Shown here: piece by piece, positions 21,910-33,459 of the stretch
Layout: every line of letters begins with the position of its first letter
How positions within the stretch are numbered: the first letter of the stretch is position 1
Assembly: GCA_024704765.1 (NCBI GenBank)
Contig: JAKMXF010000297.1
Coordinates: forward strand, 248,001 to 312,000
Length of the DNA stretch: 64,000 nt
Direction: 5' to 3'
Source: Oopsacas minuta
Taxonomy: Eukaryota > Porifera > Hexactinellida > Lyssacinosida > Leucopsacidae
The notes under the pieces: model-generated
What the model saw: only the letters and a program-made list of their open reading frames with translations
The model's database searches: none
What the model was told of the DNA's origin: nothing
Made by a program: the position numbers and the translations under genes

Positions 21910-22818
21910 ATGGCTACATCTGAATATTCTTCAAAACAAGATCCTAAGCTTGATATACTAGTCCCAGGTCCTCACCATGACCTACTAGCTGGTAGCTTTA
22001 TCAATGCTAGTGGACTTAAAATTAATACCCGCTATTGGCAACCTAAATCAGAAATCAGAGCATTAGTAGGTATTCTACACGGCTATGCTGCACACTGTAT
22101 GCGGTATGATAAAGTAGCGACAAGTTTGGCAGAAGATGGAATATTCTGTTTTGGACATGATTACCAGGGGATGGGAGAGAGTGAGGGAGAACGTGTTCCA
22201 GCTTTAGACTACACCGTATACACAGCTGACATAATACAACATATAGCCTTAATACGTTCCAAATATCCTTCATTCCCTCTGTTCCTTGTTGGACAGTCAA
22301 TTGGCTGTTTGCTTATACTCATGTGCTTGCTAGAGAGAGGAGATTTGTGTCAAGGAGTGATACTATTAGGAGCTTGTATCAAGCCAGCTGTTGGTTGGGC
22401 TCCTCGTCTCCTACTCTCCTGTGCTAATTATCTAGCTCCCGGATACTCCCTGATCGGATCAGACTCACGATCGCTCTCTCGTGATCAAGAAGAAGTTAGG
22501 AAATACCAAGAGGATCCATTAGCATGGAATTCTGGCTTATCTATTGGATTTATACATTCATTCTTCTCACATATCGATATGGTTAGACCTCGTCTTGGTG
22601 AGATAACTACTCCTACCTTATTATACCATGGAGGAAGTGACACAACTGTATCTCCTGATAATGCTCACGTCATTCATGAGGCGATCAGTAGCAGTGATAA
22701 AGAGGTACGCGTGATACCTCTGTGTCTGCACTCTCTGCTACATGAATTGGAGCCAGAGAGGTCTAATGTTGTAAACGGAATAAGAAAATGGGTGTTAGAT
22801 AGAGCTGTTACTAAATGA
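21910..22818 (+). CDS. MGLL: Monoacylglycerol lipase-like serine hydrolase
   Basis: MGLL hydrolyses monoacylglycerols such as 2-arachidonoylglycerol. The 302-residue single-exon protein (human 303) has the alpha/beta-hydrolase elements in order: oxyanion segment GILHGYAAHC, FGHDYQGMGESEG (the family's D.xGHG.S.G block), nucleophile elbow LVGQSIGCLL (GQSIG in place of the common GHSMG), catalytic Asp in GGSDTTVSP, and His in LCLHSLLHELEPER. The lid region follows ACIKPAVGWAPRLL. The GQSIG elbow keeps the nucleophilic Ser. Another membrane-associated serine lipase of the same clade (for example plant-type caffeoylshikimate esterase relatives) is the main alternative. EZH2 starts about 136 bp downstream. 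Confidence 0.88.
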   Translation: MATSEYSSKQDPKLDILVPGPHHDLLAGSFINASGLKINTRYWQPKSEIRALVGILHGYAAHCMRYDKVATSLAEDGIFCFGHDYQGMGESEGERVPALDYTVYTADIIQHIALIRSKYPSFPLFLVGQSIGCLLILMCLLERGDLCQGVILLGACIKPAVGWAPRLLLSCANYLAPGYSLIGSDSRSLSRDQEEVRKYQEDPLAWNSGLSIGFIHSFFSHIDMVRPRLGEITTPTLLYHGGSDTTVSPDNAHVIHEAISSSDKEVRVIPLCLHSLLHELEPERSNVVNGIRKWVLDRAVTK

Positions 22819-22954
22819 ACATTTGTATTCACGATTAATATAAGTATATGATTTCATATTCGTTGTATATCTTCGAATTTCTCCAACGATAACGCTACTA
22901 TCGAATTATCTATCAATTACATACTTCCATACCCTGCTATATAGTTGATTAGGA

Positions 22955-25848
22955 ATGTCTGCTACTAAAAAGCGGAGTGAGTTCCCTTACCATATAGTAC
23001 AGAGAGTACTGCAGATAGAGAGACGAGTATTACAAGAGCGAAGTGAAAAGGGAGGTGATTTCCTAGATCAGCATCTGGAGCAAAACAACTTTCTACTCAA
23101 CGAAATCGTTGGAATTTGTAAACAGGATATTGAGAGTCGTGCTAGTCAGATGAAGCCAATTTGTCCTATTCCCTCTCTCCCTCATTGCGGTCTAGGCCGA
23201 CAGGTAAATATTCTACTTGTATGATAACTTTGTTCCTAGAATAGCTTCTGAATACACAGCTTTGAGACTCTGAAATTTTAATTTATTATGATACAGTCAA
23301 CCCCCGTTACACACGGAAATACCCGCCTATATCGAAGTCTGAAATTGTACAAATATTGTCGCAAACCGTCAATACTAACATAAATTACTTCGGTTATATC
23401 GAACATAACATCGCTGATACCTAAGTAATTTTTCAGACCCTTGAGCTTCGATATAACTAGAGTGACTACTATATCCTTGATAGTGTAAGTTGTATTATGT
23501 ATATCTATTGAAATACTATGTTATTGTAGATGCCTATTCTATACGTTATTCTTTAAAACAGGGTGTGACCTTTTCTGAGAAACCGAAAGGAGCTAACCAC
23601 AAACTGACTCCTCTCTCCCTCCCCCTGGTACCAGAGCTACCTAGATACAGCACATGGGTGAGTACTCAGCAAAACTTTCTCGTAGAGGATGAGACATTCT
23701 TGCATAATATTCCATACCTTGGAGATCATTCCCTGGAGCATGAGGGCTCCTTTATCGAGGAACTGTTGAGAAACTATGAAGGAAAACTATATGAGAACTG
23801 GCGCTTCAAACAGAAATTACTTGGAGATTCAGCTGACACAATAAGGACATTGGTAGAGAGAGTAGCAGCTGATCCTGTAATATGTGAGAGTGGCATTGAC
23901 ACATCTCTCACACCCCCTTCAGAAGAGAATAAAGACGACCTTCCTCTCCCAGTATTCAGGTTACTAGAAGCAGCTAAACCGCTCAAGTACCCTGCTAAAA
24001 TAGTAGAGATAAGATATTTCTCTTATTTCATGCATATGCCTAAAAAGAATGTAGATCCTCACTCAGAGCCTGGACCTAGTCTAGATGATCCGAATCTGCC
24101 CGCCCTCCCCAAGCAACAGCTCCTGCACTCATTCTCTACTCTCTTCTGTCGTCGTTGCTACAAATACGATTGCTTTCTTCACTCATGGACCCCTGGTCCT
24201 ATTACTCTGTCTAATCCTATTCCTGTTACCTCTTCCTCTACTCCTTGCTCTCCTAACTGCTATATGATAGCTACACAGGATAACGAGGATGTTCCTGATG
24301 CTAAGAGAATAGCTTCTACGGTAAGATTATATAGATAATAGCTAATGTAAGAGCACTCCTTAATTAATAATTTTTTTTCTAACAATTGAATCTGCTATTA
24401 ATTTGTATACAGTGTAACCTGTATGAACAGGATGCCAGGAACGCAGAAAAATGATTTTCCTCTATTTATTTTTCACTGTTTCCAGAAATTCCACGTTTCC
24501 ATAGACCCATTTGTGAAGTTTCACTGAATTATATTTCCTTTAGCAAGAGACTAATCAACACAGTCAAGCATCTACAGATCTGTCTATACCCTTACCTTCC
24601 ACTTCGATTAATATAGATTCGGAACCAGCTGATACAGATGTCCTCACGAGGGAGAGCTCCCCTGTCTCCTCCAGACACATTCCTTCTACTATGTTACCAG
24701 ATGGCTTAGACTGGAACGGACAAGATATTTCTCTCTACAATCTGCTTCAACCAACTTTTGATAAAGATTATTGTGCAATAGCTCGTCTGATTCCATCTAA
24801 GAACTGTAGAGAAGTCAGTTCATACTTATATTTATCTTAAAGATATATTTCTTATATTTTAATTCAGGTACAGGAGCTGTCAGAATACCTGCTACTAAAT
24901 CAACAGGTTGTGAACTCCCTAATGAAGAACCAGGGATGCAGCAGGGCTACTATAGCTCACAAGAAAAAGCGGAAACCCGGATACATAATACGCAAGCAGA
25001 AATCAACAAGACCAGACGGTGCTCCTGCAATATACCATCCTTACTCTCCCTGCTACCATCCTGGTTTATCCTGTGAGGAGTCTACCTGTGGGTGTGGTAG
25101 TTCTAAAACGTTTTGTGAGAAGGTTAATACAATTCTTATCTAATTCTTAATTACTAATAAATACCGTTATTCATGTTCATTATAGTTCTGTCATTGTAAT
25201 GCATCTTGTCCGAAGAGATTTCCTGGTTGTCGTTGCAAGTCATTTTGCCGTACTAAGCAATGTCCATGTTTCATAGCCGACAGAGAGTGTGATCCAGATC
25301 TGTGTAAGAACTGTGGAGCGGGCTCCCCCTTGGATTCAATACCCCCGTGTAGGAATGTGTGTATACAGAGAGGACTAAAGAAACATTTGCTACAAGCTCC
25401 CAGTGATGTAGCAGGCTGGGGTATTTTCATTAAAGAACCTGGAAATAAGAATGAATTTATTTCTGAATACTGTGGGGAGATTATTAGTCAGGTATCTACA
25501 CTTACTGAATAATTCTAATCAAAACAACGATATTATTACAATAATTGTTGTTAGGATGAAGCTGACAGACGTGGTAAAGTATACGATAAATACATGTCTA
25601 GTTTTCTATTCAATCTCAATCATGATTGTGTTGTAGACGCTACTAGGAAAGGCAATAAAATCAGATTTGCTAACCATTCTCATACTCCAAATTGCTATGC
25701 TAAGGTTATGATGGTTAATGGAGACCATAGGATCGGTATATACGCCAAACAGAGAGTTAGACCTGGAGATGAGCTATTCTTTGATTACAGATATGGCCCT
25801 AATGATACACTCAAGTTTGTCAGTATTGAGCGAGACTTCGACAATTGA
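22955..25848 (+). CDS. EZH2: Polycomb H3K27 methyltransferase EZH2/EZH1 orthologue
   Basis: Catalytic subunit of PRC2, which methylates histone H3 Lys27. Six phase-0 exons, 22955-23203, 23562-24320, 24544-24813, 24868-25122, 25186-25491 and 25555-25848, give 710 residues (human EZH2 746-751). Visible parts: N-terminal SBD/EED-binding area, a Cys-rich [14 protein letters not shown] region, the MCSS/SANT-like [18 protein letters not shown] segment, the CXC pre-SET domain ([19 protein letters not shown] onward), and the SET domain with [52 protein letters not shown] and [13 protein letters not shown]. The NHS and FDYRY catalytic motifs are intact. Introns 1 and 2 contain short repeat elements. 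EZH1 and EZH2 split in vertebrates, so the symbol covers the common ancestor. Confidence 0.97.
23294..23472. repeat. CAGT-ended element in EZH2 intron 1
   Basis: Starts cagtcaacccccgttacaca after TA, contains cctatatcgaagtc, and ends near cttcgatataactagagtgact, inverted relative to the start. A related sequence lies at about 60177-60310 (ccctcgttaatcgaacac...aaaccgtcaaagtaac). Confidence 0.5.
24410..24526. repeat. CAGT...ACTG element in EZH2 intron 2
   Basis: Starts cagtgtaacctgtatgaaca after TA and ends ttgtgaagtttcactg, an imperfect inverted pair. The right TA is not kept (aa). Confidence 0.5.
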
Positions 25849-26326
25849 TAAGTTACTGTTCTTTCAATAAACTTAATTTAATATCTTTAATTGTATAACT
25901 TCCAATCACTTATACTATTTGTGTATTTCTTTTTACGAATTTACTGGCAATTTTCATTCTGTTTTGTGATAGCTGTCACAGAAACATATCGAAGATTAAT
26001 ATGAGGAAGTCCTGGCTTGTTTTAGTTTCTCAGATATTTTACTATTAATCTGTAGGTACTATTCAAGGGCGTCAGAAGGCTAAGTGGCGGTCAGGATATT
26101 GGCTTGACTGGCCTGACCGTTTGTGCCGCCCCTGTTATTCTAATACTAGTATCACTGTATCAGGCCAGGCGGAAGCAAATTGAAAGTTGTCAGGCAATTG
26201 AAAAGTGGCTCATAGAGTTGTATGGGCCAATGCAAAAAATTGGTTACTGTACTGGTTAGGTAATTACCTGTCTGGTTCCGCTGGCCTTTATATTGTTCCA
26301 TTTTACAAATATTAGCAATATCCGTC
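25849..26326. other. Intergenic, degraded repeat-like sequence
   Basis: Spacer between EZH2 and LRR1. Around 26070-26240 ggcggtcagg, gactggcctgaccg, gccaggcgg and tggctcatagag recur in both orientations, suggesting an old inverted repeat, but ends could not be fixed. Confidence 0.4.
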
Positions 26327-27592
26327 ATGCGTTTCCAATGTGAACTTCAACTAAGTTACCATAAGAACCCAACTTACAAGCCTAATAAAGGAAAAGCATA
26401 TATCTCTCTTGCTAAGAAGACTTCTCAGAGCTCATTCCACCATAACGATACTTCTCCAGTACACTATTTGGTTGTATCTAGTTGTATAGGTTCTAGGCTA
26501 CATGACACGAGATATAAATTAGATGAAAATATACTTAACATAAATAAGAAATTTTGTATGCACGGAATGACAACATTAAAACTGTTGGAGCCTCCTCACA
26601 CTCTAAGCATTAGTAAAGCTAAGCCTGAATATATTCAAAAGCTAGTACGTATTATTGAAATGATACAACGTGAAGAGATGGCGTTTAGCGATGAATTCGA
26701 GCCTCTATCTGCAATGCGTCCTATAAAACTAAAAGACCTCAAAGCTAATCCCACCTCCATGAATATTTATGATAAGGAGAAATACCCACTAACTACCTTA
26801 CCTCAATCTCTATTGAAATTCACTGCTTCAAATACAAAATTATTTAAATTTGATCTCCGATTAACACGTCTCAAAAATCTGAACGAATTAAATTTATCTT
26901 CGAATTTTATCAAAACTCTACCAGATTGTATTAATGAAATGAGACTTACTAGTTTGATATTAGAGAACAATAAATTAGAGTGTTTACCTGAAGCGTTCGG
27001 TACAGGTCTACTAGCGAATCACCTAACTCTACTTGATCTATCTCATAATGAAATATCTGCTCTTCGAATGGAGTTCTATGGATTTAGTGAACTACGCACT
27101 TTGGATATTTCCTCTAACCTTATCACTGAGCTGCACCCAAATCTGCAATTATTTCAAAAAATAAGGGATCTCATTCTTCAATCTAATCAACTTAAATCTA
27201 TTCCTATCTCCATTTACAAACTCAAGAATTTGGGGGTATTAGATCTAACTCAAAATCCATTCATAGTTGAAGGTGTAAAGTCTAATCATGGTAACGTTTC
27301 ATTGCCTCCTCTCTTCGAGCTTGCATTTAGAAAACTTAAATCCAATCCTAAAATTATTAAACTTTTCAGGGATAATATACCTCCTCTATTGCTTAAGAAG
27401 CTGGACGCTGGTATACAGTGTGCTTGTGGCAGATACTTCTATAACACTTTCCTTACTTTTTATTCTCGCCAAAAATTTGACTTGAGATGTGACAAGATTT
27501 ACTTGTCTCAGAAATCGCAGATTACTGTTGAGATTCCCCTCTGCATGTCAAAATGTATAAAAATGGTAGAACAGTACAAAGCGAGCTACTAA
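26327..27592 (+). CDS. LRR1: Leucine-rich repeat protein 1 (CUL2 substrate receptor)
   Basis: LRR1 (PPIL5) is the substrate receptor of the CUL2 ubiquitin ligase that unloads the CMG helicase at replication termination. The 421-residue intronless protein (human 414) has the family N-terminus MRFQCELQLSYHK, with TRYKLDENILNINKKF (human RYELRENIEQFFTKF) and TTLKLLEPPHTLSISKA. At least five leucine-rich repeats follow from about residue 170 (LNELNLSSNFIKTLPD, LTSLILENNKLECLPE, LTLLDLSHNEISAL, LRTLDISSNLITEL). The C-terminus has the family's Cys module, CACGRYFYNTF and later IPLCMSKCIKMV. Confidence 0.92.
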   Translation: MRFQCELQLSYHKNPTYKPNKGKAYISLAKKTSQSSFHHNDTSPVHYLVVSSCIGSRLHDTRYKLDENILNINKKFCMHGMTTLKLLEPPHTLSISKAKPEYIQKLVRIIEMIQREEMAFSDEFEPLSAMRPIKLKDLKANPTSMNIYDKEKYPLTTLPQSLLKFTASNTKLFKFDLRLTRLKNLNELNLSSNFIKTLPDCINEMRLTSLILENNKLECLPEAFGTGLLANHLTLLDLSHNEISALRMEFYGFSELRTLDISSNLITELHPNLQLFQKIRDLILQSNQLKSIPISIYKLKNLGVLDLTQNPFIVEGVKSNHGNVSLPPLFELAFRKLKSNPKIIKLFRDNIPPLLLKKLDAGIQCACGRYFYNTFLTFYSRQKFDLRCDKIYLSQKSQITVEIPLCMSKCIKMVEQYKASY

Positions 27593-28612
27593 TTATTGTT
27601 TCAAATAATACACTTTATTCAGACAACTTATTCTATTCAATTTGAATTATTAATGAAGTTAATTTCCTTAATTAGCTAACATTCTCGTATTTCACTTATC
27701 ACTATTATGGAATTATCCATATCGAATTTATCTATAATTTATCCTTGTATCGTATCTGTTTGTAGTGGAATCTTGTGCATAGTAAGCAAAGGAATTTTCT
27801 ATTTCCATTTTGATTTTAGTTTTTTGCATTTTTACATAATTCTTATTCAGTAACGAGCCGCTTCGCTTGCTCGCGCTGCACGGCATGTGAACACAAAGTG
27901 TAAAATTGCAAAATTGAATTAATAAATTAATATCTGAAATATTTGCTTACTTTCGAATTAATCAAATGTAAATTTTTGTTGTTTTTATGAATATAAAGTA
28001 AACAAATAGTTGAAATCTCGAAATATTCATAGAGACTTGCTCTCGACAGACATATAGAGGTAATCAGCAGGCTGAATCCGATTTTCGCATTTTCAAGTTT
28101 CTCATATGTAAATTTATTGTTTTTTATGAGTGTAAAAATTGGGATCAGCATACTCGATTACCCCATAAAATTGTTTACTTTTCCTATATCGTCAACAGAA
28201 GGATATGTTATTCCCTATATTATATACGCAGATCATCTTCCCCTGTCATTATAATACAAAGTGAACAAACAAACAAACAATTAACACAAACACACAATGA
28301 TTGAGTTTTGATAATATAGATTTCTAAATGACAATCACAGAAATTTTCTGGACATTCTTTGTATTAATTAATTAATTTGATCAACCAAAAAGTGGGACAA
28401 TCTACTTTGTACACATTTTTGGTAAAATATAGCATCCATTCCTATCCGAAATTCGGGACCTCCTGACAACGTGTGTATGTTACTAATTAATTATACAAGC
28501 TGATTTTACTTTATAGTGTACAAGTATCGATATATAGATATCATATAATAGTAGTATACTCAAATTATACAATTCTACTTATTAAATCACTTTAACATAG
28601 TTCGAATAAGAA
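27593..28612. other. Intergenic, nothing recognised
   Basis: AT-rich spacer between LRR1 and DYNLT2B. The motif atgtaaatttttgttgttttta near 27965 recurs as atgtaaatttattgtttttta near 28105, a weak direct repeat. A simple aaca repeat lies at about 28262-28295. No gene seen. Confidence 0.5.
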
Positions 28613-28987
28613 ATGAGTGAAATACCCAATGAACAACCACGTTATTCCATCCGTCCACATTTCAGCCAGAAGTTCCGCCCTATAGAACTACAAGAGCTTT
28701 TAAATACTACTCTCCGAGAAGAGCTAGATGACAAGGAGTATAGCTCAGAAACTGTTCCTTCACTGACAAAAGAGATCAGTGATCAAATACGTGAGAAGTT
28801 CAAACAACTAGACTTACCCCGATACAAGATATTAGTACAGGTTATCATAGGGGAGGCTAGAGGGGGTGGGGTCAAGATTGCAGCTAGATGCTTCTGGGAC
28901 AATGATACTGATTCCTATCTAACTGCTCACTACATGTCTAAATCGATTTTCGCAGTAGCAACTGTATTTGGAGTTTATTATTACTGA
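28613..28987 (+). CDS. DYNLT2B: Dynein light chain Tctex-type 2B
   Basis: DYNLT2B (TCTEX1D2) is a light chain of the dynein-2 complex that drives retrograde intraflagellar transport in cilia. The 124-residue protein (human 142) carries the Tctex1 fold. The C-terminal half is diagnostic: RYKILVQVIIGEARGGGVKI, ARCFWDNDTDSYLTAHYM and SLF-type SIFAVATVFGVYYY. The N-terminal RPHFSQKFRPIELQELLN also matches the family's opening. Intronless; the sulfotransferase gene begins 120 bp downstream on the same strand. Confidence 0.95.
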   Translation: MSEIPNEQPRYSIRPHFSQKFRPIELQELLNTTLREELDDKEYSSETVPSLTKEISDQIREKFKQLDLPRYKILVQVIIGEARGGGVKIAARCFWDNDTDSYLTAHYMSKSIFAVATVFGVYYY

Positions 28988-29106
28988 ACTCTATCTGCAC
29001 CTGTATTGTATCACTTCATTTGATTGGCTATATTTACAGAATAGTTACAATCAAACGTATTAATATTTGTATAATCTTTCATTTATGACTCGAATTAGTA
29101 TATGCT

Positions 29107-30030
29107 ATGGCAGAGTCAGATAATGGTGCTATTACACTTCCAAATTCCGAGAATATAACCCAGGGAGTGTGGAAGATCGATGGAGATGTATTTCCGTTCT
29201 ATCTTTCAAAAAAACGCCTTCAAGAAATATCAACATTCCAGCTTAGACCTAGTGATATATTTGTAGTCACTCATCCTAAGTCTGGTACTACATGGGTACA
29301 ATCTATTGTTCAAGTTTTGAAATCTCACAATGAAATAGTTCAGCAGTTAGACTCGTTACAACCCTTTCTCGAACTACCTCTAGTTAGCAGTAGTGAAGAG
29401 GGAGACAAGCTACCGATTGCACCATTCTACTACACACACTCATTCATTGATAATCTTGCTGACCCTAGGATATTTAAATCTCATCTCAGCTTCAAATACA
29501 TTCCTTTTAACCAAGAGTGTAAGTATATTTATACATATAGAAATCCTAAAGATGTCGCTGTGTCAGATTACTATTACTCTAAGGGTATGAAGTTCCTTAG
29601 TTATAAAGGCTCTTTTGATGAGTATTTAGATATGTTCATGCGTGGAGAGCTCGGCCATGGACTGTGGTATGAGCATGTATTGAGTTGGTGGGCTAACAGG
29701 CATAGACCAAATGTATTGATTATCTCGTATGAATCACTGAAACTCAATTTTAAAGATACTGTTAGTAAAATTGGTAATTTCTTGGGATTCAAAGTTTCTG
29801 AGGAAATTGTAAATTTGGTATATAAGTATACAAAGTTTGATTCTATGAAGACTAACCAATTTGTAAATAAATCGGTTATTCCTTGGAACACAGATTCTCC
29901 TGCCTTCATAAGGAAGGGTAAGATAGGTGATTGGAAGGATCACTTTACTCCTAAGCAGAATACTAAGTTTGAGAATTGGTACAGAACTCCATTAGAAGGT
30001 TCAGGACTGTTAGAAGAATTGGTTTTTTAA
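29107..30030 (+). CDS. Cytosolic sulfotransferase (SULT family)
   Basis: Transfers sulfate from PAPS to hydroxyl or amine groups of small molecules. The 307-residue length is typical. The 5'-phosphosulfate loop is THPKSGTTWVQSI, the catalytic His is in FKSHLSFKYIP, the 3'-phosphate contacts are in TYRNPKDVAVSDYYY, and the C-terminal PAPS loop is IRKGKIGDWKDHFT. All key residues appear intact. The KxFDxMK dimerisation-type motif is represented by TKFDSMKTNQFVNK. The substrate cannot be inferred from the sequence. Intronless. Confidence 0.95.
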   Translation: MAESDNGAITLPNSENITQGVWKIDGDVFPFYLSKKRLQEISTFQLRPSDIFVVTHPKSGTTWVQSIVQVLKSHNEIVQQLDSLQPFLELPLVSSSEEGDKLPIAPFYYTHSFIDNLADPRIFKSHLSFKYIPFNQECKYIYTYRNPKDVAVSDYYYSKGMKFLSYKGSFDEYLDMFMRGELGHGLWYEHVLSWWANRHRPNVLIISYESLKLNFKDTVSKIGNFLGFKVSEEIVNLVYKYTKFDSMKTNQFVNKSVIPWNTDSPAFIRKGKIGDWKDHFTPKQNTKFENWYRTPLEGSGLLEELVF

Positions 30031-30371
30031 ATTCTGAGTAACATTATAAAAAGACAAGGTTTGTGCATAGCATTCTATGGTTTGTGTTTTGATATACAGT
30101 TGTATCTGAACATATTTGCAATTTTATTTTCCCTTAAGGTTGGAGATACTGAGTGTTAAGTCATTTTGATTTTTCCATTATTGAAGACAGTTATTCTCAT
30201 GTTATTTGCTACATATCTATGTCATGTATTGTCCCATCACGTATATACAAGTTTAATTCTATTATCTTATACATCTTATACGAGTTATATGTTTATGACA
30301 TTTTGAGTGAATTACTGTTAGACCCGATCTCTTATCTTATGCGAAAGAGGCTATCTTACTTATTCTGGCAA

Positions 30372-31944
30372 ATGTCTCAAAGCAGTAAACTAACACCTGT
30401 CACTCCTGTACAAACACGACTTTCTACCTTTTTTATTACCTCACCATCTTCTGGAGGTTCCTCAAGCTGTAGAAAGAGACCATTATCTAGTGATTCTATC
30501 TCTCCCTCCCCCCCTATACGACAACAATGTTCTCCACTATCCAAACAATTAAAGATGTCACAATCTAGTGACGTAGTATTAATCAGCTCACAACCTGACC
30601 ATGACCTAGATCCTGAGTTACCTACAACTAAACAGGATTCTGATACAGAAGTTATGAGTGAGGAACAGCTTAAACAAATTCAGCTCAGGAGAGAGGAAGC
30701 TGCCAAGAAGAGACAAGTTTCCTTATTCACATATGGAATGGATTCGAGCTGGAAATCAGCACTGAAAGATGATTTGTCTAAACCTTATTTCCGCGAATTG
30801 ATAGAGTTTGTAGAGAATGAGCGTAGCAGAGGATCTGTGTATCCTCCTCCACAGGACGTGTTCTCATGGAGCAAACACTGTCATATACAAGATGTTAGAG
30901 TAGTAGTATTGGGACAAGATCCGTATCACGGCCCTTCTCAGGCTCACGGGCTGTGTTTCAGTGTAAATCCTGGAGTACAGATTCCTCCCAGTCTCCTTAA
31001 TATATACAAAGAGCTAAAGAGCGATATATCCGAATTTGAAGCTCCTAAGCATGGTAATCTGGTCAGCTGGGCTGAACAGGTAATTTTTTTATTTCATCAA
31101 TAATTATTGAATGATGATTTTCAAGGTGGTTATGTAATGCTTTGTTATGAACTTTGGTTAATGGTTTCATACTGGAAACAATGCTTACATTGTGATACAG
31201 ACAAGTATGTATATACTCAATGCATTTCGATGTTTTCAACCACTATCAGATGAAATGCTTTCAAAACAGTTATTTACATGCACCTGCAGGTGTAATCTAA
31301 ATAATACATACAATATACATACTAGGGTAGCTGATTCCTAGGATAAACCCTCCTAACACATTTAGACTGTCAATATATATATAATTCTTTCTATAGGGGG
31401 TTCTCCTACTCAACGCTTGTCTTACAGTGAGAGCACGAGAAGCTAATTCACACAAACAGAAAGGCTGGGAGAAGTTCACAGATGCAATCGTTCAATGGAT
31501 TAACAAGAATTTGAACGGAGTAGTGTTTCTACTATGGGGAAAGCCTGCTCAGGAAAAAGGTAATGCTGGAGTATAAATTTATAGATTAAAACTAACAAAG
31601 GACTAAATACATAGTTGACTCCGCTTAATTGGCTGACTCTGGGACCAGGCCATATTGGAATCAAGGTGTTGGCCACTCACCTGGCCAGATTAACTGGTGA
31701 TACAAGATTAACACCTGTATATACTTTACTGTGAAAGTATTTGAATTAATACACTTAATTTGGTATAGGTTCTGCTATTAATGGCAAAAAACACTATGTG
31801 CTTCGTTGTGCACATCCCTCTCCTTTGTCAGCTGACAGAGGCTTCTTCGGGTGCAAACATTTCTCAAAAACGAATACTTACTTGGAAAATAATGGTAAAA
31901 GAGCTATTATTTGGAACAGCTTAGCTGGATCTTCTAAACAATAA
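30372..31944 (+). CDS. UNG: Uracil-DNA glycosylase with N-terminal PCNA-binding motif
   Basis: Removes uracil from DNA to start base excision repair. Three exons (30372-31079, 31397-31559, 31769-31944; phases 0 and 1) give 348 residues. The N-terminal ~120 residues are disordered and hold QTRLSTFF, a canonical PIP-box (QxxLxxFF) for PCNA, as in nuclear UNG2. The catalytic domain has [20 protein letters not shown] (water-activating Asp loop), the Pro-rich [36 protein letters not shown] and [19 protein letters not shown] (catalytic His and Leu-intercalation loop region). An in-frame ATG at 30339 would add MRKRLSYLFWQ, a basic hydrophobic leader that could act as a mitochondrial signal. Confidence 0.96.
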
Positions 31945-32242
31945 TGAATTTGTTTATTTAGAGATTCTACGAAATGGTAATGTTTACAAATCATAGATAA
32001 TATTCACATATATTTTGAATAGTAAGTTTTACACTTTTAAACTTTCTATCAATTCTTATTTCCTAATTTGTGTGTGTGTGTGTTACGTAGCTGTTTTATT
32101 CTAATTTCTTCATTTTTTGCTGACTTATTCACAATTTGATACTTCTCTATTTTACTTGTGTTTTTCTAATTGTGTAACTGATCACAGTTTCCATCGGAAT
32201 TAGTTTTGCTTGGTGACTAAGAGCATATAGCTAATATATAAT
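31945..32242. other. Short intergenic spacer
   Basis: Holds the UNG 3' UTR and MLST8 promoter. A short gt dinucleotide run is at about 32069-32082. Nothing else seen. Confidence 0.5.
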
Positions 32243-33238
32243 ATGGCATCTGAAAGTTCTTCTCAGCTGGACCCGAATAGCTCTCTCCTCACTCAACGCG
32301 TGCTTCTCGCTACTGCAGGCTATGATCATAGTATTCGTCTATGGGAGCCTCACACTGGGTTATGTCAGAGAAGCTTACCACATCCAGACTCACACGTAAA
32401 TTCACTCGAGTTTACTCCTGACAGAGCTAAACTGGCCGCTGGTGCTCACCAAGCTGTGAGGATATTTGACATAGAATCTTCTAACTCTACTCCTTTCGTC
32501 CGATATGAGGGGTTTCACAAGAACGTCATGTGTCTTGGATTCTGTGAGGATGGACGTTGGATGTTCACTGGAGGTGAAGATGGGAACGCTCGCATTTGGG
32601 ACCTACGTATGGCTGTAACTAATGAACTCCAATGTCAACGAGTATATAAGATTGGTACTTCTATAAACTGTGTGTTCCTGCACCCTAATCAAGCAGAATT
32701 AGTGCTAGGAGATCAGCTGGGTACGGTACACCTATGGGATCTTAACACAGACAGTGTAGAGAAGCTAGTTCCTGATTCAACACCCAGTGACCGTTACAAT
32801 AAATCTATACAAGGCACATGTGTAGATATGGATGCTGTATTTCTGGCTAGTGTAGATACACGTGGTCATTGCTATGTATGGAGTCTCAATCAACAGTCAG
32901 GAGAAAGGAAGGTAGCTCTGCGCAAAGACTTCGATGCACACTCAGGCTACGCGTTGAAATGTCTGTTTAGTCCAGACAGTAGTCTGCTAGCTACCACCTC
33001 CTCCACTGGAGAGATCAAGCTATGGAGTACAGTTAATTTTATGATTAAGAACGTGTTGAAATGCAAAGGACAAAGGTGGGTATGGGACTGCGCCTTCACC
33101 CGAGACTCTCAGTATATAGTCACTGCTTCTAGCGACGGTATTGCACGTCTATGGGATACAGAGCAGGGACAGCTCAAGAGAGAATATGCAGGACATGACA
33201 AAGCTATCGTATGCTTAGCTTTCAATGATGATGTATAA
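32243..33238 (+). CDS. MLST8: Target of rapamycin complex subunit LST8
   Basis: MLST8 is a WD40 propeller that binds and stabilises the mTOR kinase domain in TORC1 and TORC2. The 331-residue intronless protein (human 326) starts with LLATAGYDHSIRLWEPHTG, as in the family. Further repeats show the WD pattern: NGNARIWDLRM-type (DGNARIWDLRM), GDQLGTVHLWDLNTD, LLATTSSTGEIKLWS and VTASSDGIARLWDTEQG, ending REYAGHDKAIVCLAFND. Seven blades are consistent with the length. The segment RWVWDCAFTRDSQY is a strong family mark. Confidence 0.96.
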   Translation: MASESSSQLDPNSSLLTQRVLLATAGYDHSIRLWEPHTGLCQRSLPHPDSHVNSLEFTPDRAKLAAGAHQAVRIFDIESSNSTPFVRYEGFHKNVMCLGFCEDGRWMFTGGEDGNARIWDLRMAVTNELQCQRVYKIGTSINCVFLHPNQAELVLGDQLGTVHLWDLNTDSVEKLVPDSTPSDRYNKSIQGTCVDMDAVFLASVDTRGHCYVWSLNQQSGERKVALRKDFDAHSGYALKCLFSPDSSLLATTSSTGEIKLWSTVNFMIKNVLKCKGQRWVWDCAFTRDSQYIVTASSDGIARLWDTEQGQLKREYAGHDKAIVCLAFNDDV

Positions 33239-33459
33239 TTTATTCACTTTTAAGTTATCAATTGTCTAATTTTCTTTTAATTAATCTAAATAAATGTATG
33301 TATAGTCCGTTCTGAGGTAAATTTTAATTTATTCAAATACATATCATGTTACAATGGGGAAATTAACCGAATAATTATACAAATTCTGTTACAAACACTC
33401 AGGTGCTTAATTACGTAAATATATATTCATTACTGGTAATGTAGAAGCAAGGTACTACA

